A DNA stretch of 64,000 nt from Batillaria attramentaria (taxonomy: Eukaryota > Mollusca > Gastropoda > Batillariidae). This document shows, one piece after another, positions 10,201-22,243 of this stretch. The translations under genes and the position numbers were made by a program. The stretch is from the NCBI GenBank assembly GCA_018292915.2, contig JACVVK020000001.1, forward strand, positions 1,475,001 to 1,539,000. The letters run 5' to 3'. Within the stretch, counting starts at the first letter, position 1; each line of letters opens with the position of its first letter. A model generated the notes under the pieces. The model searched no databases and was not told the DNA's origin. It saw only the letters and a list, made by a program, of their open reading frames with translations.

Positions 10201-10867
10201 AGCCTAAAGTTTCCCGAGGAAAGGAACTGCAGCCGTGACTATGATGCGCTTGGCCTCTCGGGACCAAAGCCTCACGGACGCTCGGCATCCGTGCTGATGA
10301 ACGCGTAAGTAATCACTGTTAGTATACCTGTTAGTGTGACTAGATAATCTGACTTGTGTCTGAAGAAACAGTTTCGTGCCGACTAAGTATCCGAAACAGC
10401 AGCGTTCTGGCGGACAGTAGTTTCGCACCGAGTCACCCTGGCCGCCATGCAGTGATCTGTGTGACAGGGCAAAAATAAACATGTGTATTGACAGAAACAG
10501 TGGAGCTTGATATGAATGAGAAGCAAGTGAAAATGTAACACTGTTCCATTGGTTTTCTCATTCAGGGAAAATGAAAATTATGAGACAAGAAAGTTTTTTC
10601 ACACAGTACGTGTACTACTACTTAGTGTGTTACAGATAATTGAACCACTTGCTCACTATAGTGAGTAGTGACTGACTGTAGCTAGTGGTATCTGCTTTTT
10701 GTACTGGTAATGTCATGCTCATCACTTTGTGTGTGTGTGTGTGTGCGTGTGCGCAGGTACTTTTCATCACTGAAGATCTTCACAGCCACCCAGGTTAGCA
10801 CACTTTTTGTTTCAGTAGTTTGTTGTCAAATTTCTTCAAATACTTATGCATGTATATATTTAGAGAG

Positions 10868-10871
10868 AGAG

Positions 10872-10909
<38 letters not shown>
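10868..10909. repeat. (GA)n/(GT)n microsatellite
   Basis: A short GA run followed by about 19 GT units. Confidence 0.9.
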
Positions 10910-10910
<1 letters not shown>

Positions 10911-11918
10911 TTTAATTCCACCAAGCTTGTATACCAAATGTACAGATGGAAAATGTCATAGTATAAATTGGCTGTTTTAACATTGCTTTTCATGTTGTCT
11001 GGATTGTGTGGGTTGTTTTTTTTTTAATGATGATTTATTCAGTATTGATAGGTGGGTGGATTTTTGTAGTTGCAGTTTGGAGGGATCCACCTGAAGTGGC
11101 AGGAACTTCTGGTTTCACAGCTAGATGCAGCACATCAACCCTAGCTGCAGCTGGAAGCAGCTTTGCAGGGGCAGGTGTTTACTCCTGCAATTTCAGAAAT
11201 CCCAGCAAATTCTGAAAGGTACTTCATCAGATACTAGGTAGTCATATTTATAATGATGCTATATGATAGTGACACTGGTAGTGGTGACTACTTGCATTCT
11301 GCAGTATGCTTTTACATGTATACTGTTTGTTTTTTTTATTGTAGAGTTAGGCATGCTTATACTTTGTTGCCACATGTATTATTCCAAAATATCCTTTCAG
11401 ACAACAGTGAACACATGTATAATAATGTGTGGATCAAAAAGTTGTCTCTTTCCATTTTGACAGTGCCACTGTCAGATGTCTGGTGTGGAACCAACAGAGA
11501 GTGAGGAAAAAGTGCCAGGAGCATCAGTGTAAGTGAAGAGCTGTTTTCTGAATTTCTTGTGAATCTAAGCTTACTCTATGTGTTAGTTTTATGAGTTTGG
11601 TTTACTTTGGTTGGGAACTAGTTCAGGTTGTGAGCCACTGTCAGTTGCTGACAGAACTCTCTCAGCTGTGATCAGTGAGGCAAGGTGTGCTTGTGTTAGT
11701 GCACTGTAGCGTGTCTCTTAATTGCCTGATGATAATCACCTTTGTGCTTGCAGTCACACTCACAAGCAGACAGCAAGAAATCGGCCAACTTTGGGTAAAA
11801 AAGAGGGCAAGTCCACACATCAGAAGTAAGTGATATCTTAATTCTATGGTGCTTCGTTGGATTAGGGTTTCTAAGGTTTTCAGTTTTACTAATTGTATTC
11901 TCATCACCTTACATAATC

Positions 11919-11923
<5 letters not shown>

Positions 11924-11965
<42 letters not shown>
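11924..11965. repeat. (GT)n microsatellite
   Basis: About 20 GT units. Confidence 0.95.
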
Positions 11966-11967
<2 letters not shown>

Positions 11968-13883
11968 CGTTTTTAAATTTCATTCAAGTGTGTGTTTGTT
12001 GGAGGTTGGCCTTACCACCACAACAGTGACACACAAGCATTTTGTGATTTACAGAAAAAGAAACAAAAACAATAGCCTCACCTACCCTACATTTCTCTTG
12101 TTTCATTTTACTTCAACTGATCATGTTTACTGTGAGATGTGTTTATGCAGTACTTGTACACTGACATAGATCTGCAAGTTGAAGCAATGCATGTGTGTGT
12201 GTGGTTCTTTACAGAAGGTAGATACTGCCTCCAAAGCCTGTGACTGCCAAGTCTGAGAGGACAGCAGGGAAGAATGTATGTATATACGTGATTTGTAACG
12301 GAAGGAAGAGTTACATTACTGTGTGTGTGCATTCCTTGTCAAAGTATCACTTTGGGGTTATCCCTTTTGTGGAACATTCAGATTGTCTTTCCAGGTGCAC
12401 AAGTCGAAAAATGAAAAGAAAACAACAACAGTAGACATTGTGATAGTCGACTGGGGGGGGGGGGGGGGGTCAGTTTGTGTACCCAGTGACCTTGTTGCTG
12501 GTCTATCTCAGAACAGTTCCGAGCGACTTAGCCAAAGTTTAACTAAGCAAGAGATCATTGGTTTTTTTTCACTCACTATGCCCATTGTGTGTAGGTTCTT
12601 TACTTGGCAGTTTTTCAGTTTCAGTTGATGAATCATTCAATGCCTTCTTTATCACAGGCATTCCACTGTTGTGACAGTAGAAGGAGAAGAGGAGGAGGAA
12701 GAAGATCCATGTGATGTTGATGATCCTGACTATGAGCCTTACTTCCACTTGACAGCTATACTGTAAGTTGTTATTGAGTTCTTGAATCATTGTAATGAAT
12801 GATAAAGCAAATAATAAAGTAATGAGTTTGCTTATTAGGAAATACAACAATACCATCCCCTGTCACCAACAACGTGCATTTTAGTATGTGTGTGCATGGA
12901 ATTGGCCTGCATCCTGTCTTTCAATATTTTATGGCATTTTACAGGCCTGATGAATGCATCACCGAAATGGAAGAGGCTGCCTTCATGGTAATCGAGTTCG
13001 GTTTGGAAAAAGAGGACAACGAAGAAGAGGTTGCTGGGGCAGAGGAATCTGAGGCAGACCATAGCATTCCTGGCATAGTGCGCATAAATCAGAGGAGGAA
13101 AGTACAGCACTTTGTGATTCTGCTTTGTGCATTGCCTTTCCTGATCAGATGAAAGCCCTTCCCAGGATACATATGGAGCAGTGTAGTGAACCAGACTGCA
13201 AGAGAACCCCACTGCTCAATGAAGAGTTTGTGGGTTCAGCCTAGCTACTATCTTGGGTGGGTAAGCGCAAATGACGTGGTTTATATTTCCTGTTTGTGGC
13301 TTGGGGCTAATAACTTGCACAAAACCTTTTCTTTCTACTGTAAATGGTATATTGGTATTTTGTCATCAAGTGAATTGAAAAAACAAAACAAAAACAAAAA
13401 ACAACACTTGAAAAGTGTTGACGAGGAAGATGAATTACCCTTGTTCACCAGTGCTCTCAGTTGCTTGTAGGCTACTCGCCACCATCTAGACAGACACCAG
13501 AACTGGGAACTAGCTTGTTTGTTGTTGATTTTTTAGATGGAGCTCCCTTGCCTTTTAGTTTTACTTCATGTACTACATGTACTGACCTGTCTTCAGATGA
13601 TTTTATCATTGTTATTAGTATTATTTTTAGTTTATAGCACTGTGGATATTCAGTAGATGAGAGTCTTGCTTGAATAATTGTATTTTATTTACTGTCAGGA
13701 AATGACTACTGTATGCTGGGGCTGTGGGCACAGATGCAAAGTCTCAAGTTTCATGGACTCTGCTTTCCATGGGATCCAGCGCACCCATCTGGATTCTACC
13801 ATAGCTGGCTACCGGGCTGACCACCAGCACAGTGTACTGAACTCTTTCCTGGGACAATCACATATCATTCTAGGTAAAGGCTT

Positions 13884-13885
<2 letters not shown>

Positions 13886-13938
<53 letters not shown>
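13886..13938. repeat. (GT)n microsatellite
   Basis: About 26 GT units. Confidence 0.95.
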
Positions 13939-13939
<1 letters not shown>

Positions 13940-16112
13940 TTTCATCAATGCTCACTACAAGAGTAAATATTGACATCAGACATGTTTTTAATTTCTGGAA
14001 TGTGAATTTTCATCCACCTTCTTATATGACTAATGAGACAGTACTGGAACAGTACACTGGACCATGCTTTATTTTATGAAAATCATAGGCATGTGTTTGA
14101 GTGGGGCATCACCTGTTTTCTCTTTGCTGCAAGTCACAAGAGAAGAAAGGGGGTGGATTCAGGGATGGGGGTGGTGGTAGGGGATAGAAAATAGCCTATG
14201 TACAAAAGCCAGTGCATTATCCATTCATTTTTTAACAGGCGCACGGCTGCACTGGAGGCGTTTCATCAGCACACACTGATGTATTGTGCAAATGGGTGTA
14301 TCGTGTGCGAAACCTGCTAACTGCTCTGGACCACAACATCCACAGTGACAGGGGCATATGGACCAACAGGAAAGGGGAGCCAGTGTAAGTAGCGTTGCAT
14401 GATTCAGTTGTCTGCACATAGACATGGATGGCACTCTTCCACATCAGGACAGATTTCTGCCCAATAATTTTGGGGAAATCAAAAGCCTCCCCCCCCCCCC
14501 CCCCCCCCTAAAAAAAAAGGGGCAGTTGTGTGCTTAGGTTATTGACATGTGAGGTGAGGTTGGATTATATTGACAGTTCAGGACCCTCCCCCATATTTCT
14601 GGAGCATGTTGTTAACATGTCGTCCCCCCCCCCCCCCCCCCTTTTTTTTTTTTTTTTGTACATTTTCATCAGTTTCACCCCAGCAATGATGCATATGTGT
14701 GTCAATTGAAACTGGCATAGCTGTTGTTTGGTCCAAAGTTCACGTTTCAGTGACACTGATAGATATCGAGCTTTATATTAGCACATAGTGTGTGTGTGTG
14801 TGTGTGTAACACAGAGGTAGAGTATCCAACTGAATTTCATCATGACAGCACTAGCAGTTGACAAGAAATGATTCCTATGGTTTTTCAGATACCACAGATG
14901 CTTCCGCAAGAAGACAGGGAGATGGTCTTCCCAGAGGAGAGGAAGACATACCCACACATTAGGGACCGTGAATTTTCAGCTGTGAAAATGAGGCTAGCCG
15001 ACAGACAGGGCATGTGGCGAAGCCTCAGACCTTTGGAGGATTTCAACTACGCTGGCGCCTGTAGAATATCCACCATCAAAACAACTTGTTCAGTCCGAAA
15101 TATCACGCTTTGAGAAATGAATTTGTGCATTCTGCTTTTGCTCATTTTCAAAGCCTTACAGTTGTGCATAGTTGTGCTGTACATCAGTACTGTCATCATA
15201 CAGCTGTGCTACTTCCTAAAATCTACTTCTGTGCTTGTGCATGACTTATACATATTGTAATTACTTTGCTGTCATTCTAACAACTATGTATTGTACTCTG
15301 ACATTGAAATTGTAACTGTTGCATCCGGACAAAAAGAGGAAATCGAGTGAATAATAATGGCCATCCTGAACAACTAAACATTGAATTGGTGTGTGGTGTG
15401 TGTGTGAGTTGCATGAGAAAGACCGATGGGGTGTAGGTGAGCCAAACAACACCGACACCGAAGAAGGGAGAAGTTTACAATATTATGGAAAACTTTTTTT
15501 TTTATGTGGTCATTTTTTTCAATTTCAATACTTCTTTCTCATGCCCTTCCTGTGGGTTCACCTCACTTTGACAGTTGAGTTCTTTTTGTTTGTTTGTTGT
15601 TTTTGTCTAGTTACAGAAGGCCTATTTTGATGGTGTGTTGAAACTGAAAGCAATCAGTGTAGATCAGATCACAACAATTCTTAGCACTCAATGCTTGTAA
15701 AGCATCCATAGCTGCTGTAGAAGGGAGGCTTTTTGTAAAAACCCTCTGTTACTGTATTAATTTTATTAATATTTAATACTGCCTTTTGACTCAGTTCAAA
15801 CTTCAATACATCTCTCGCTGTATCACAAGCACGAATGCACAAGAATAGCTTCAGCATCTTCAGCCAAGGTGTATTGTGAACATGCACCACACATGCATTG
15901 CTTCTGTCCATTTTCTGCAGTTCAAATGCATCTACAACTCAAAATTGTTTGTTTTTGCTTCTAAAAAAATACATAATCAAATAACCAAAGTCATACACAT
16001 CTTTTTTACTTCGCAAGTCTGAGGAACTCAAAGACAAAAAGGGGTATTTTCTCACTTTTAGTGTTACATAAATAAAAAACGTACACACATGAAAGAAAAG
16101 TGTTCACTCTTT

Positions 16113-16307
16113 CAGGGTTGCACATTTAGGTCGGTCCCAGGACATTGACCTATAAACATTTCAAATGTCCTATTTTTCCCACATCAAGCGGACATTTGTC
16201 CTATTCAAATTTTTACTGCCACCAAGTGGCCAGGACACTGTGTCCTATCACTTTGCTGTTTCCAGGACACTTTGTCCTATAGAAGCTGTGGAAAATGTGC
16301 AACCCTG
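16113..16307. mobile_element. Short MITE with CAGGGTTGCAC termini
   Basis: Terminal inverted repeats CAGGGTTGCACATTT and AAAATGTGCAACCCTG. Apparent 6-bp target duplication CTCTTT at 16107-16112 and 16308-16313. The interior repeats AGGACA...TGTCCT palindromes. No ORF. Confidence 0.65.
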
Positions 16308-16629
16308 CTCTTTTTGTCCATTATTCTTCTGGTCCACTTTTACAAAGACACAAGGCTTTTGATATAAAGTCATCTACATACATTGCTCAAGATTGATGCA
16401 GAAAGTCTACAGTCAGCACTCTCCTTTTAGCTTCTTGAAGACAGAGGGAGAGAGAAAAACAAAAAAACAAACCACGACAATACCACCTATGTGGTCAGCA
16501 TTTACTACATTTCTATGAACATGAGTGATTATTAGTGCTACCAACATGGTGCTCCATTGCTAAGGTGTGTATATCACATGTAAGCTGCATGGAAATGGCA
16601 GAAACAAGCAACATCAGAGAAGTTAGTGT

Positions 16630-17804
16630 TCAAACCAAGTCTAGTTCAGCCTCAATGGGATAAATCCTGTATAGTGGTTGATAGGGTGAGGATAGTGACC
16701 CCGAATCACCAACACACGTGGGGATGACCCGCCTGTCTCCTGCACCTAGACCATGCCTCCACATGATGAACTGCCTGTACACAGCACGGTGGTTAGCTTT
16801 GCGCTGATCATCTTTGCCATTGCAGACAAGCACGTCTCGCCTCATTATCTGTGACAGCTGCAGAACCATCCTGTCCAAAATCAGGTACTGGGTTTCCTAA
16901 AATAAGAAGAGTATTTCTGAGTAAGGTCTGTTATTTTCAACTGTGAAAAGAGAGAGGAAACAGAATAACATGGACCAACAAGTAAATGTTTTGGTCGTAA
17001 ATTTCAGGCATAATTATGCATTTGCATGAGGGGACAGGTGTAAGATTTTCACTGGTGCAAAGTAGAACTACATGTTTCATAGTTTAATAATACCAGTTTA
17101 CTTTTAATGAGGAAGTAGGTAGTGGAAGTACCTACTGGGAGCAAAAATTGGCATTGACCATAACCACGGCAGAGACGTTCAAGTTCAGCATCGGATGGCA
17201 TGTTTCTGCAGCAGACAAAAGTGCACCAGGAGGACTGGCCAGAATGAGGCATAGGGCTGTGGCCACCTGGCTGCCCCTCCTACAGCTCCAGAAGGCTGAA
17301 TATGAGGCCTGGCTGTGCCTCAATCATGTCTACCGCCATCCCCTTCTGTCTTCTTGTCTCCATCTTGTCCATTGTCTTCTAAAAATATTGAAATATATAC
17401 AATCCACAGGCATTTTAGTTATGTGTTGTCACTGGGTGAGAGGGCTCTCTCTCTCTCTCTCTTATTACAGTAATCAAAAATTCTAACCTGTTGTCCTGTT
17501 ATTATTTCAACCTTTACTCTCAGCTACAAGATACCAACCTTTTCATCTTAAAACTGGGACTTCAGGATGACTTACCTTCAACACAGTGATTAAACACTAC
17601 ACTGTGCACACACATGGACATGTGTTTGGCAGAGAGAAAAGACTAAAGAGTATTAATGGTATCATACTTTTTACTATTCAGGGATATTGAAAATAAGACG
17701 AGTGTGTAATGTCTTACCTTCAACTGCGGTTCTCGTCTTTCCTCCAGCATTGCTGCTATAGTACGTGTCCCTAATGCTGCAGCACCTCTGCCCCATGCAA
17801 GCAT
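16630..17804 (-). CDS. Small protein with a P2X7-like C-terminal Cys-rich domain
   Basis: Three coding exons on the minus strand: 17824-17718 (ATG at 17804), 17279-17136 and 16896-16630, with the last two joined in phase 0. The product is about 165 residues. Exon 1 gives MLAWGRGAAALGTRTIAAML. Exon 2 gives WCTFVCCRNMPSDAELERLC. Exon 3 gives QYLILDRMVLQLSQIM, then HRAVYRQFIMWRHGLGAGDR and SPYQPLYRIYP. The pattern of Cys residues, then a D-x-x-V-L segment, Y-R-Q-F-x-x-W and a terminal aromatic motif, follows the cytosolic zinc-binding 'ballast' domain of vertebrate P2X7, which in invertebrates often occurs without a channel. No membrane segment is seen. The exon 2 acceptor (CTGTAG) is weakly supported; a TTTTTAG acceptor farther upstream would bring in a stop. 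Convergent with the transposase-like locus. Confidence 0.6.
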
Positions 17805-18061
17805 GCTGGTGATACTCCCTTCTCCTACAACAGCAAAAAAAAAAAAAAAAAAGCAAACTGTAAAACAACCAGCTTGTATAATTATCTGAAGCACATTTTA
17901 TGGCGAATCAGACACCGACTACAAGGACTTAGTCAGTTACTACTGTAGTAGGCAAAATTTTAATTTCGTTCTCTCCCTCTCCGGGCTCTGATGGTGTGTC
18001 TGAGTGTGACTGGAAATAAAATCAACCTCGTATTCCTCCCTACATCCCTCTCCTCACGCCG

Positions 18062-18062
<1 letters not shown>

Positions 18063-18100
<38 letters not shown>
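18063..18100. repeat. (CA)n microsatellite
   Basis: About 19 CA units, in intron 1 of the P2X7-CTD-like gene. Confidence 0.95.
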
Positions 18101-18101
<1 letters not shown>

Positions 18102-18378
18102 TTGAATTTATCAACTGGTGCGCTTATTTTGATCCACGGAAAGGAAGGATGATTCATAAAGTAAACTAGTTTGAAGATCGTGGGAAGCGTTATCGATCAA
18201 CACTGATCTTTCATTCTTTGCCTTTGGTATCCGTCAACGAGTCAACGATGCGCTAGCTGACCCATTGCAGCCTACAAAACTTATAACAATGGTCACAGAA
18301 ATCCAATCTGGAATGTCACAGATTGGAAATCAATGCGTGAATGTTATCAAAATTGTGAAAATATGGAATAAAGCTTAC

Positions 18379-18605
18379 CGTGATCGCACGAAGGCGGCCA
18401 GCCCACCAACAAAATCCTTCAGGCGGCGCGCGCTAAAGGATGTGACGTCACTGTGGTCTCGGTGTCCCCGGCCTAAAGCTTCACTGGCGTCTGCTTCGAA
18501 CGCGATGCCAGAACAAGCTTCCAGAGCGACACATGTGCCGACCCGACACACCACAACGGTCTCAGACGCTATTTTGTGACCCGACTGACTGATTCTGATG
18601 CGCAA
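18379..18605 (-). other. Probable 5' exon of the P2X7-CTD-like gene
   Basis: An open minus-strand stretch ends at a strong donor, CACG|GTAAGC. Its open frame is out of phase with the next exon, so it is more likely an untranslated leader. The start is set arbitrarily at an ATG; no transcription start can be placed. Confidence 0.35.
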
Positions 18606-18774
18606 ATTACTCGCATTCGATGATTTTTTTTCAACACTCTATTTTATGCTTGTTCTGCGTATAGAGCCTAGAGAACTAGTCCGGCCGAACCTCTGGAACT
18701 ATGTACGTGCGTGCGCTTGCCCTGTTCGTATACAATACACAGTTCGCCGAACAAGTTCGCCAGACTGGTGGTTC

Positions 18775-18794
18775 GCCCGGTTAAGAACGGCCTT
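18775..18794. repeat. Right arm of a 20-bp perfect inverted repeat
   Basis: GCCCGGTTAAGAACGGCCTT, the exact reverse complement of 9314-9333. TTCGCC/GGCGAAC motifs flank both arms. Confidence 0.7.
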
Positions 18795-18819
18795 TAGGAG
18801 TTAAGAATTGTGATGAGAC

Positions 18820-19294
18820 CGGCCCCCGTAGTGTTGTGGTTAGCACTTCGGACCATGGACCGGGAGACCCGGGTTCGAGTCCCAGCCGAGACAAGCGGGA
18901 TTTTTTCCTACCTAGGTCGGCTCCTACCCAGAGCAGGTGTGCTACGGGCCCAATGGGGAGGCTGTTGCCACACAGCCGAGATTCACCCCATTTACGGGTG
19001 CAACTGTGGGGCTGCTTCCCTTGGTGGATGATGGAGATGAGGATGATGGTAAGATGATGCTATGGAGGTCCGTGTGGTTTGGGACTGCGGAAAAGGACAG
19101 CATTCCACGCTTCCTGTCAAAAAAAAAAAAATCCCGGTATTAACCAGGCTCGGGAACTACGGCACCTGCGGTGCCGGCCGTGTAACCATCCACATCGTAA
19201 GACGTGTCATACCAAGGGAAGCAGCCCCAAAGTCGCACCCGTGAAATGGGTGAATCTCGGCTGTGTGGCAACAGCCTCCTCGTTGGGCCCATAG
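18820..19294. mobile_element. Fold-back copy of SINE family A
   Basis: Bases 18820-19021 are the 5' half in plus orientation (tRNA-like head GTAGTGTTGTGGTTAGCACT, box B GGGTTCGAGTCCC). Bases 19025-19294 are the rest of the same element in minus orientation, ending with the complement of its own 5' region. The two arms can pair over about 80 bp. Confidence 0.75.
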
Positions 19295-19514
19295 CACACC
19301 CCCTCGATTTTTCCATTGCTAATTAGTTCCACGCACGTTCTACAATGTTCCGCCGCCAAATGTGGCTTAAAAAAAAATAAAAGCAGTCACTTAAAGTGTA
19401 AGGTGATTAGCCCCAATTCCCCCCCCCCCCCCAATACGTTCGCCGGGGACTCACAAGTTTGACAGACAGATATCTCCGAATAGACAGCTATCTCCAAACA
19501 ACCAGACTGACTTC

Positions 19515-19605
19515 ACCAGGGCTGTGCAAGAGAAGTAGAGCAATTTGGACCAGGAAAAGCTCAAACGGCTGGTCCACAGTGTGCCATGGAGGTGCCGGGA
19601 GGTAC
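19515..19605 (+). mobile_element. Possible Tc1/mariner transposase C-terminal fragment
   Basis: One frame reads LDQEKLKRLVHSVPWRCRE, close to the conserved end of Tc1-type transposases (x-LV-x-SMP-x-R). Only about 30 residues are left. Confidence 0.4.
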
Positions 19606-20226
19606 CAGGTCTGTGTTCCCCCAGGTTTATGTTCCCGGTTCTGTGTTCCGTCTGTGAGTCATTGCATGCGTAGGGTTTGGTTATAGGGTCGTCACACGTT
19701 GCGATTCTGCGGGCCTACCAGCGGTAAACTGTCCTCAGGGCCAAGGTTAATTTAATCCGCTTGTAGCAGGCACTTCCCGAAGACGCCTGTGAATAGAGCA
19801 CGGTCCTATTTTATTCCTCGCCGCGCGCGACAGTCGCCACCCGCGAGCTGTGTGCATTGTCTTGGCACACCACTAACACAACGTGCTGAAATTTAAAATA
19901 AACTGCTTTAGTTATTCTCTTCGTGTGTGTTGGTGAAGGTTGTGCTTTTCAAGCTTTCTTCAAATTATATGTATGTATATTTACTGTATTGTAGATTGGA
20001 CGTAAATTACATGTGATGAAGGTCTAAGCTTTCATGTGATACATGTACTGTCAGTGGTTATGTAGCCCGGTACTGTATTTTGTTGGAAAGGAAATACAAA
20101 TGCAAGGAAGTGAAGTAAAAAAATAATTACAAATAACCCTTCATCATGATGTGAAATGCAGGCTTTAACGGTATGATGTGGGGTCTGTATGAGCAATTTG
20201 TATACCTGAGAGAGTGTGTATCAGTG

Positions 20227-20622
20227 TCGGTGGTCTAGCGGTTAAGAGACTTGGCACCAATGCGAGAGGTCAGGGGTTCGAGTCCCACTCCGGATAAAGA
20301 ATTTTTCCTTCTCGTATGTGGCACCCTTCATTCGGGCCGATCCGGTCGGGGGTTCTCTCCGGGTACTCCGGTTTCCTCCTCCTCTGCTTTGGAAATGTTC
20401 AGCCCTTTCAAATTTGAAAAATACATGCAATTCTAAATTCCGAAATTTAAACAGCTGAGCTGACCCTTCGCACCACGTGATTGTCATGTGTTTACGTCCA
20501 GTGTGTGAGAGAATTGCGTGTGATACACGTGAGCATGCGTGTTGGGTTCAGTTCACGGCGCTTTGAGCCGATTCGTGAAATTGGGTAAAGCGCCTATACA
20601 ATACTCATTACTATTATTATTA
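20227..20622 (+). mobile_element. SINE family B, full-length copy
   Basis: tRNA-like head GTCGGTGGTCTAGCGGTTAA and GGGGTTCGAGTCCC, body CTCTCCGGGTACTCCGG, tail GTAAAGCGCCTATACAATAC and an (ATT)n end. It lies in intergenic sequence. Confidence 0.85.
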
Positions 20623-21192
20623 TGATGTATTTTTTTGTTTTTCTTTGGTGTGTGTGTACTGCAAAAACACTGCAGTATCAGACGCATGCTTGCGTGCGTG
20701 CGTGCGATATTTGTGGGTTGTGGCAGTGTGCATGAAGCAGAGTTTAATTTGTGAGCGAGTTCCTGCCGAAGGTATGGTAAGGCTCTCGCGCCAAGTTGCT
20801 GTATTGCCCCAGAAGTGGCAGAATGTGAACTGCGCCAGGCTCACGTGAGTGTTGCGTGCTGGATTCAGCTCACTAAGTGTGGGGCCCAGATACTGTGCAA
20901 AAGCACTTGCATTTAATCACACTATCATCATTATTGTTGTGTGGGTGGTGTTCTGTGTTAAATATAGCTTGGATACTTGTTACTCATGAGTTGTGTTGCA
21001 AGAGTTGTTTTAATTTTTGGTTTTGTGACTGACCTTTGTGATAAAACTTTAACCATTCAGAAATCAAGACTCTCTCTCTCTCTCTCAAAACACGACAGTG
21101 AGGAGGGTGGGTGGGTGTTTGGGGGTTTAACTTCCTTTTCCACCACATACGGGTGATATATATATATCAACTAGAGAGGCAAAAGCCTCCAT

Positions 21193-22180
21193 GGCTCCCT
21201 TGTGACACAGGTCAAGTTCATGCACAAGAGTATGTTTGTACAGCTCTTATCACTATCCATTATCATGCCAAGTAAAGTGTCTCTGGCGCTCTGAGTTCAT
21301 GGCAATATTACAATTTTCCCTGAAACAGTTTGTATGGCCCTGACCTTTGGTCAAGGTCATTCAAATGAGATCTCATCAATGTCTATCATTATGCCAAGTT
21401 TGATGCCTCTAGCATTTGTAGTTCCTCCGAAAACAGTACTGTTAAAATTCACAACAGACAGCTTTAATGACCTTGACCTTCAGTCAAGGTCATTCAGAAA
21501 GGTAGGTCTCATTGCTGTCTATCATCATACCTCGTTTGGTGCTTCTACTGTTTGTTGTTTTGGAGAAAATGCCAAGGTTAAAGTTTCCCAAAAAAAAAAA
21601 CGCTTGCATGACCTTGACCTTGACTAAAAGTCACTGAACACAGGTATGTCTGTAAAGGTGCTGCTAATGTCAATCATTGCACATATAGTCTGATGCTTCT
21701 GATTCTTCTGGATTCTGAGAAAATGCAAATGTAAATTTTCCCAACAGACTGTTTTAATGAGCTTGACCTTGAGTCAAGGTCATTTAAGGTGGTATGTGTG
21801 CATAGGTCTTATCACTGTCTATCAGCATGCCAAGTTTGGCGACTCTGCTGTTTGTTGTTTCTGAGAAAATGCCAATGTTAAGGTTTCACAAAAATAGCTT
21901 GTACGGCCTTGACCTTGACACAAGGCCACCTACTACATGTATACCTGTAAAGCTCTTATCAATGTCTATCATCATGCAAAGTTTAAAACCTCTGGTGTTT
22001 GTAGATTATGAGAAAATGCCAATGTAAAATTTTCAAACAGAGAGCTTTAGTGACCTTGACCTTGAGTCAAGGTCATTCAAAATGATATGTTTTGAAAGGT
22101 CTTGTGGTTGTCCATCAGCATGCCAAGTTTGTTGCCTCTGCTGTTTGTAGATTCTGAGAAAATGACAATGTTAAAGTTTT

Positions 22181-22243
<63 letters not shown>

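Larger units (their letters stand above)
11464..15113 (+). pseudogene. Decayed multi-exon gene of a transposase-like family
   Basis: Exon-like blocks with good splice sites are at 11464-11528, 11754-11825, 12215-12275, 12395-12430, 12658-12762, 12945-13260, 13699-13873, 14239-14384 and 14889-15113. They encode Lys-rich and acidic stretches (VEGEEEEEEDPCDVDDPDYE), a Cys-containing block (MEQCSEPDCKRTPLLNEEFV), then TAALEAFHQHTLMYCANG, VYRVRNLLTALDHNIHSDRG and YHRCFRKKTGRW. From memory, the last three match the conserved C-terminal half of a transposase-like protein family common in invertebrate genomes. The frame is broken: an in-frame TAG at 12219, shifts inside 12945-13260 and 14239-14384, and one after GRW. 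It is therefore probably a pseudogene, although the splice sites survive. A gene with unrecognised exons, or sequence errors, are alternatives. Confidence 0.5.

Noticed and set aside
12451..12470. G-run as a programmed signal in the plus-strand gene
   Set aside because: G and C runs of 15-30 nt occur throughout the window without relation to exons.
17268..17390. Longer form of the P2X7-like exon using the TTTTTAG acceptor at about 17380
   Set aside because: It would read into an in-frame TAG just before GAGGGG. The CTGTAG acceptor at 17280 keeps the frame, although it is weaker.
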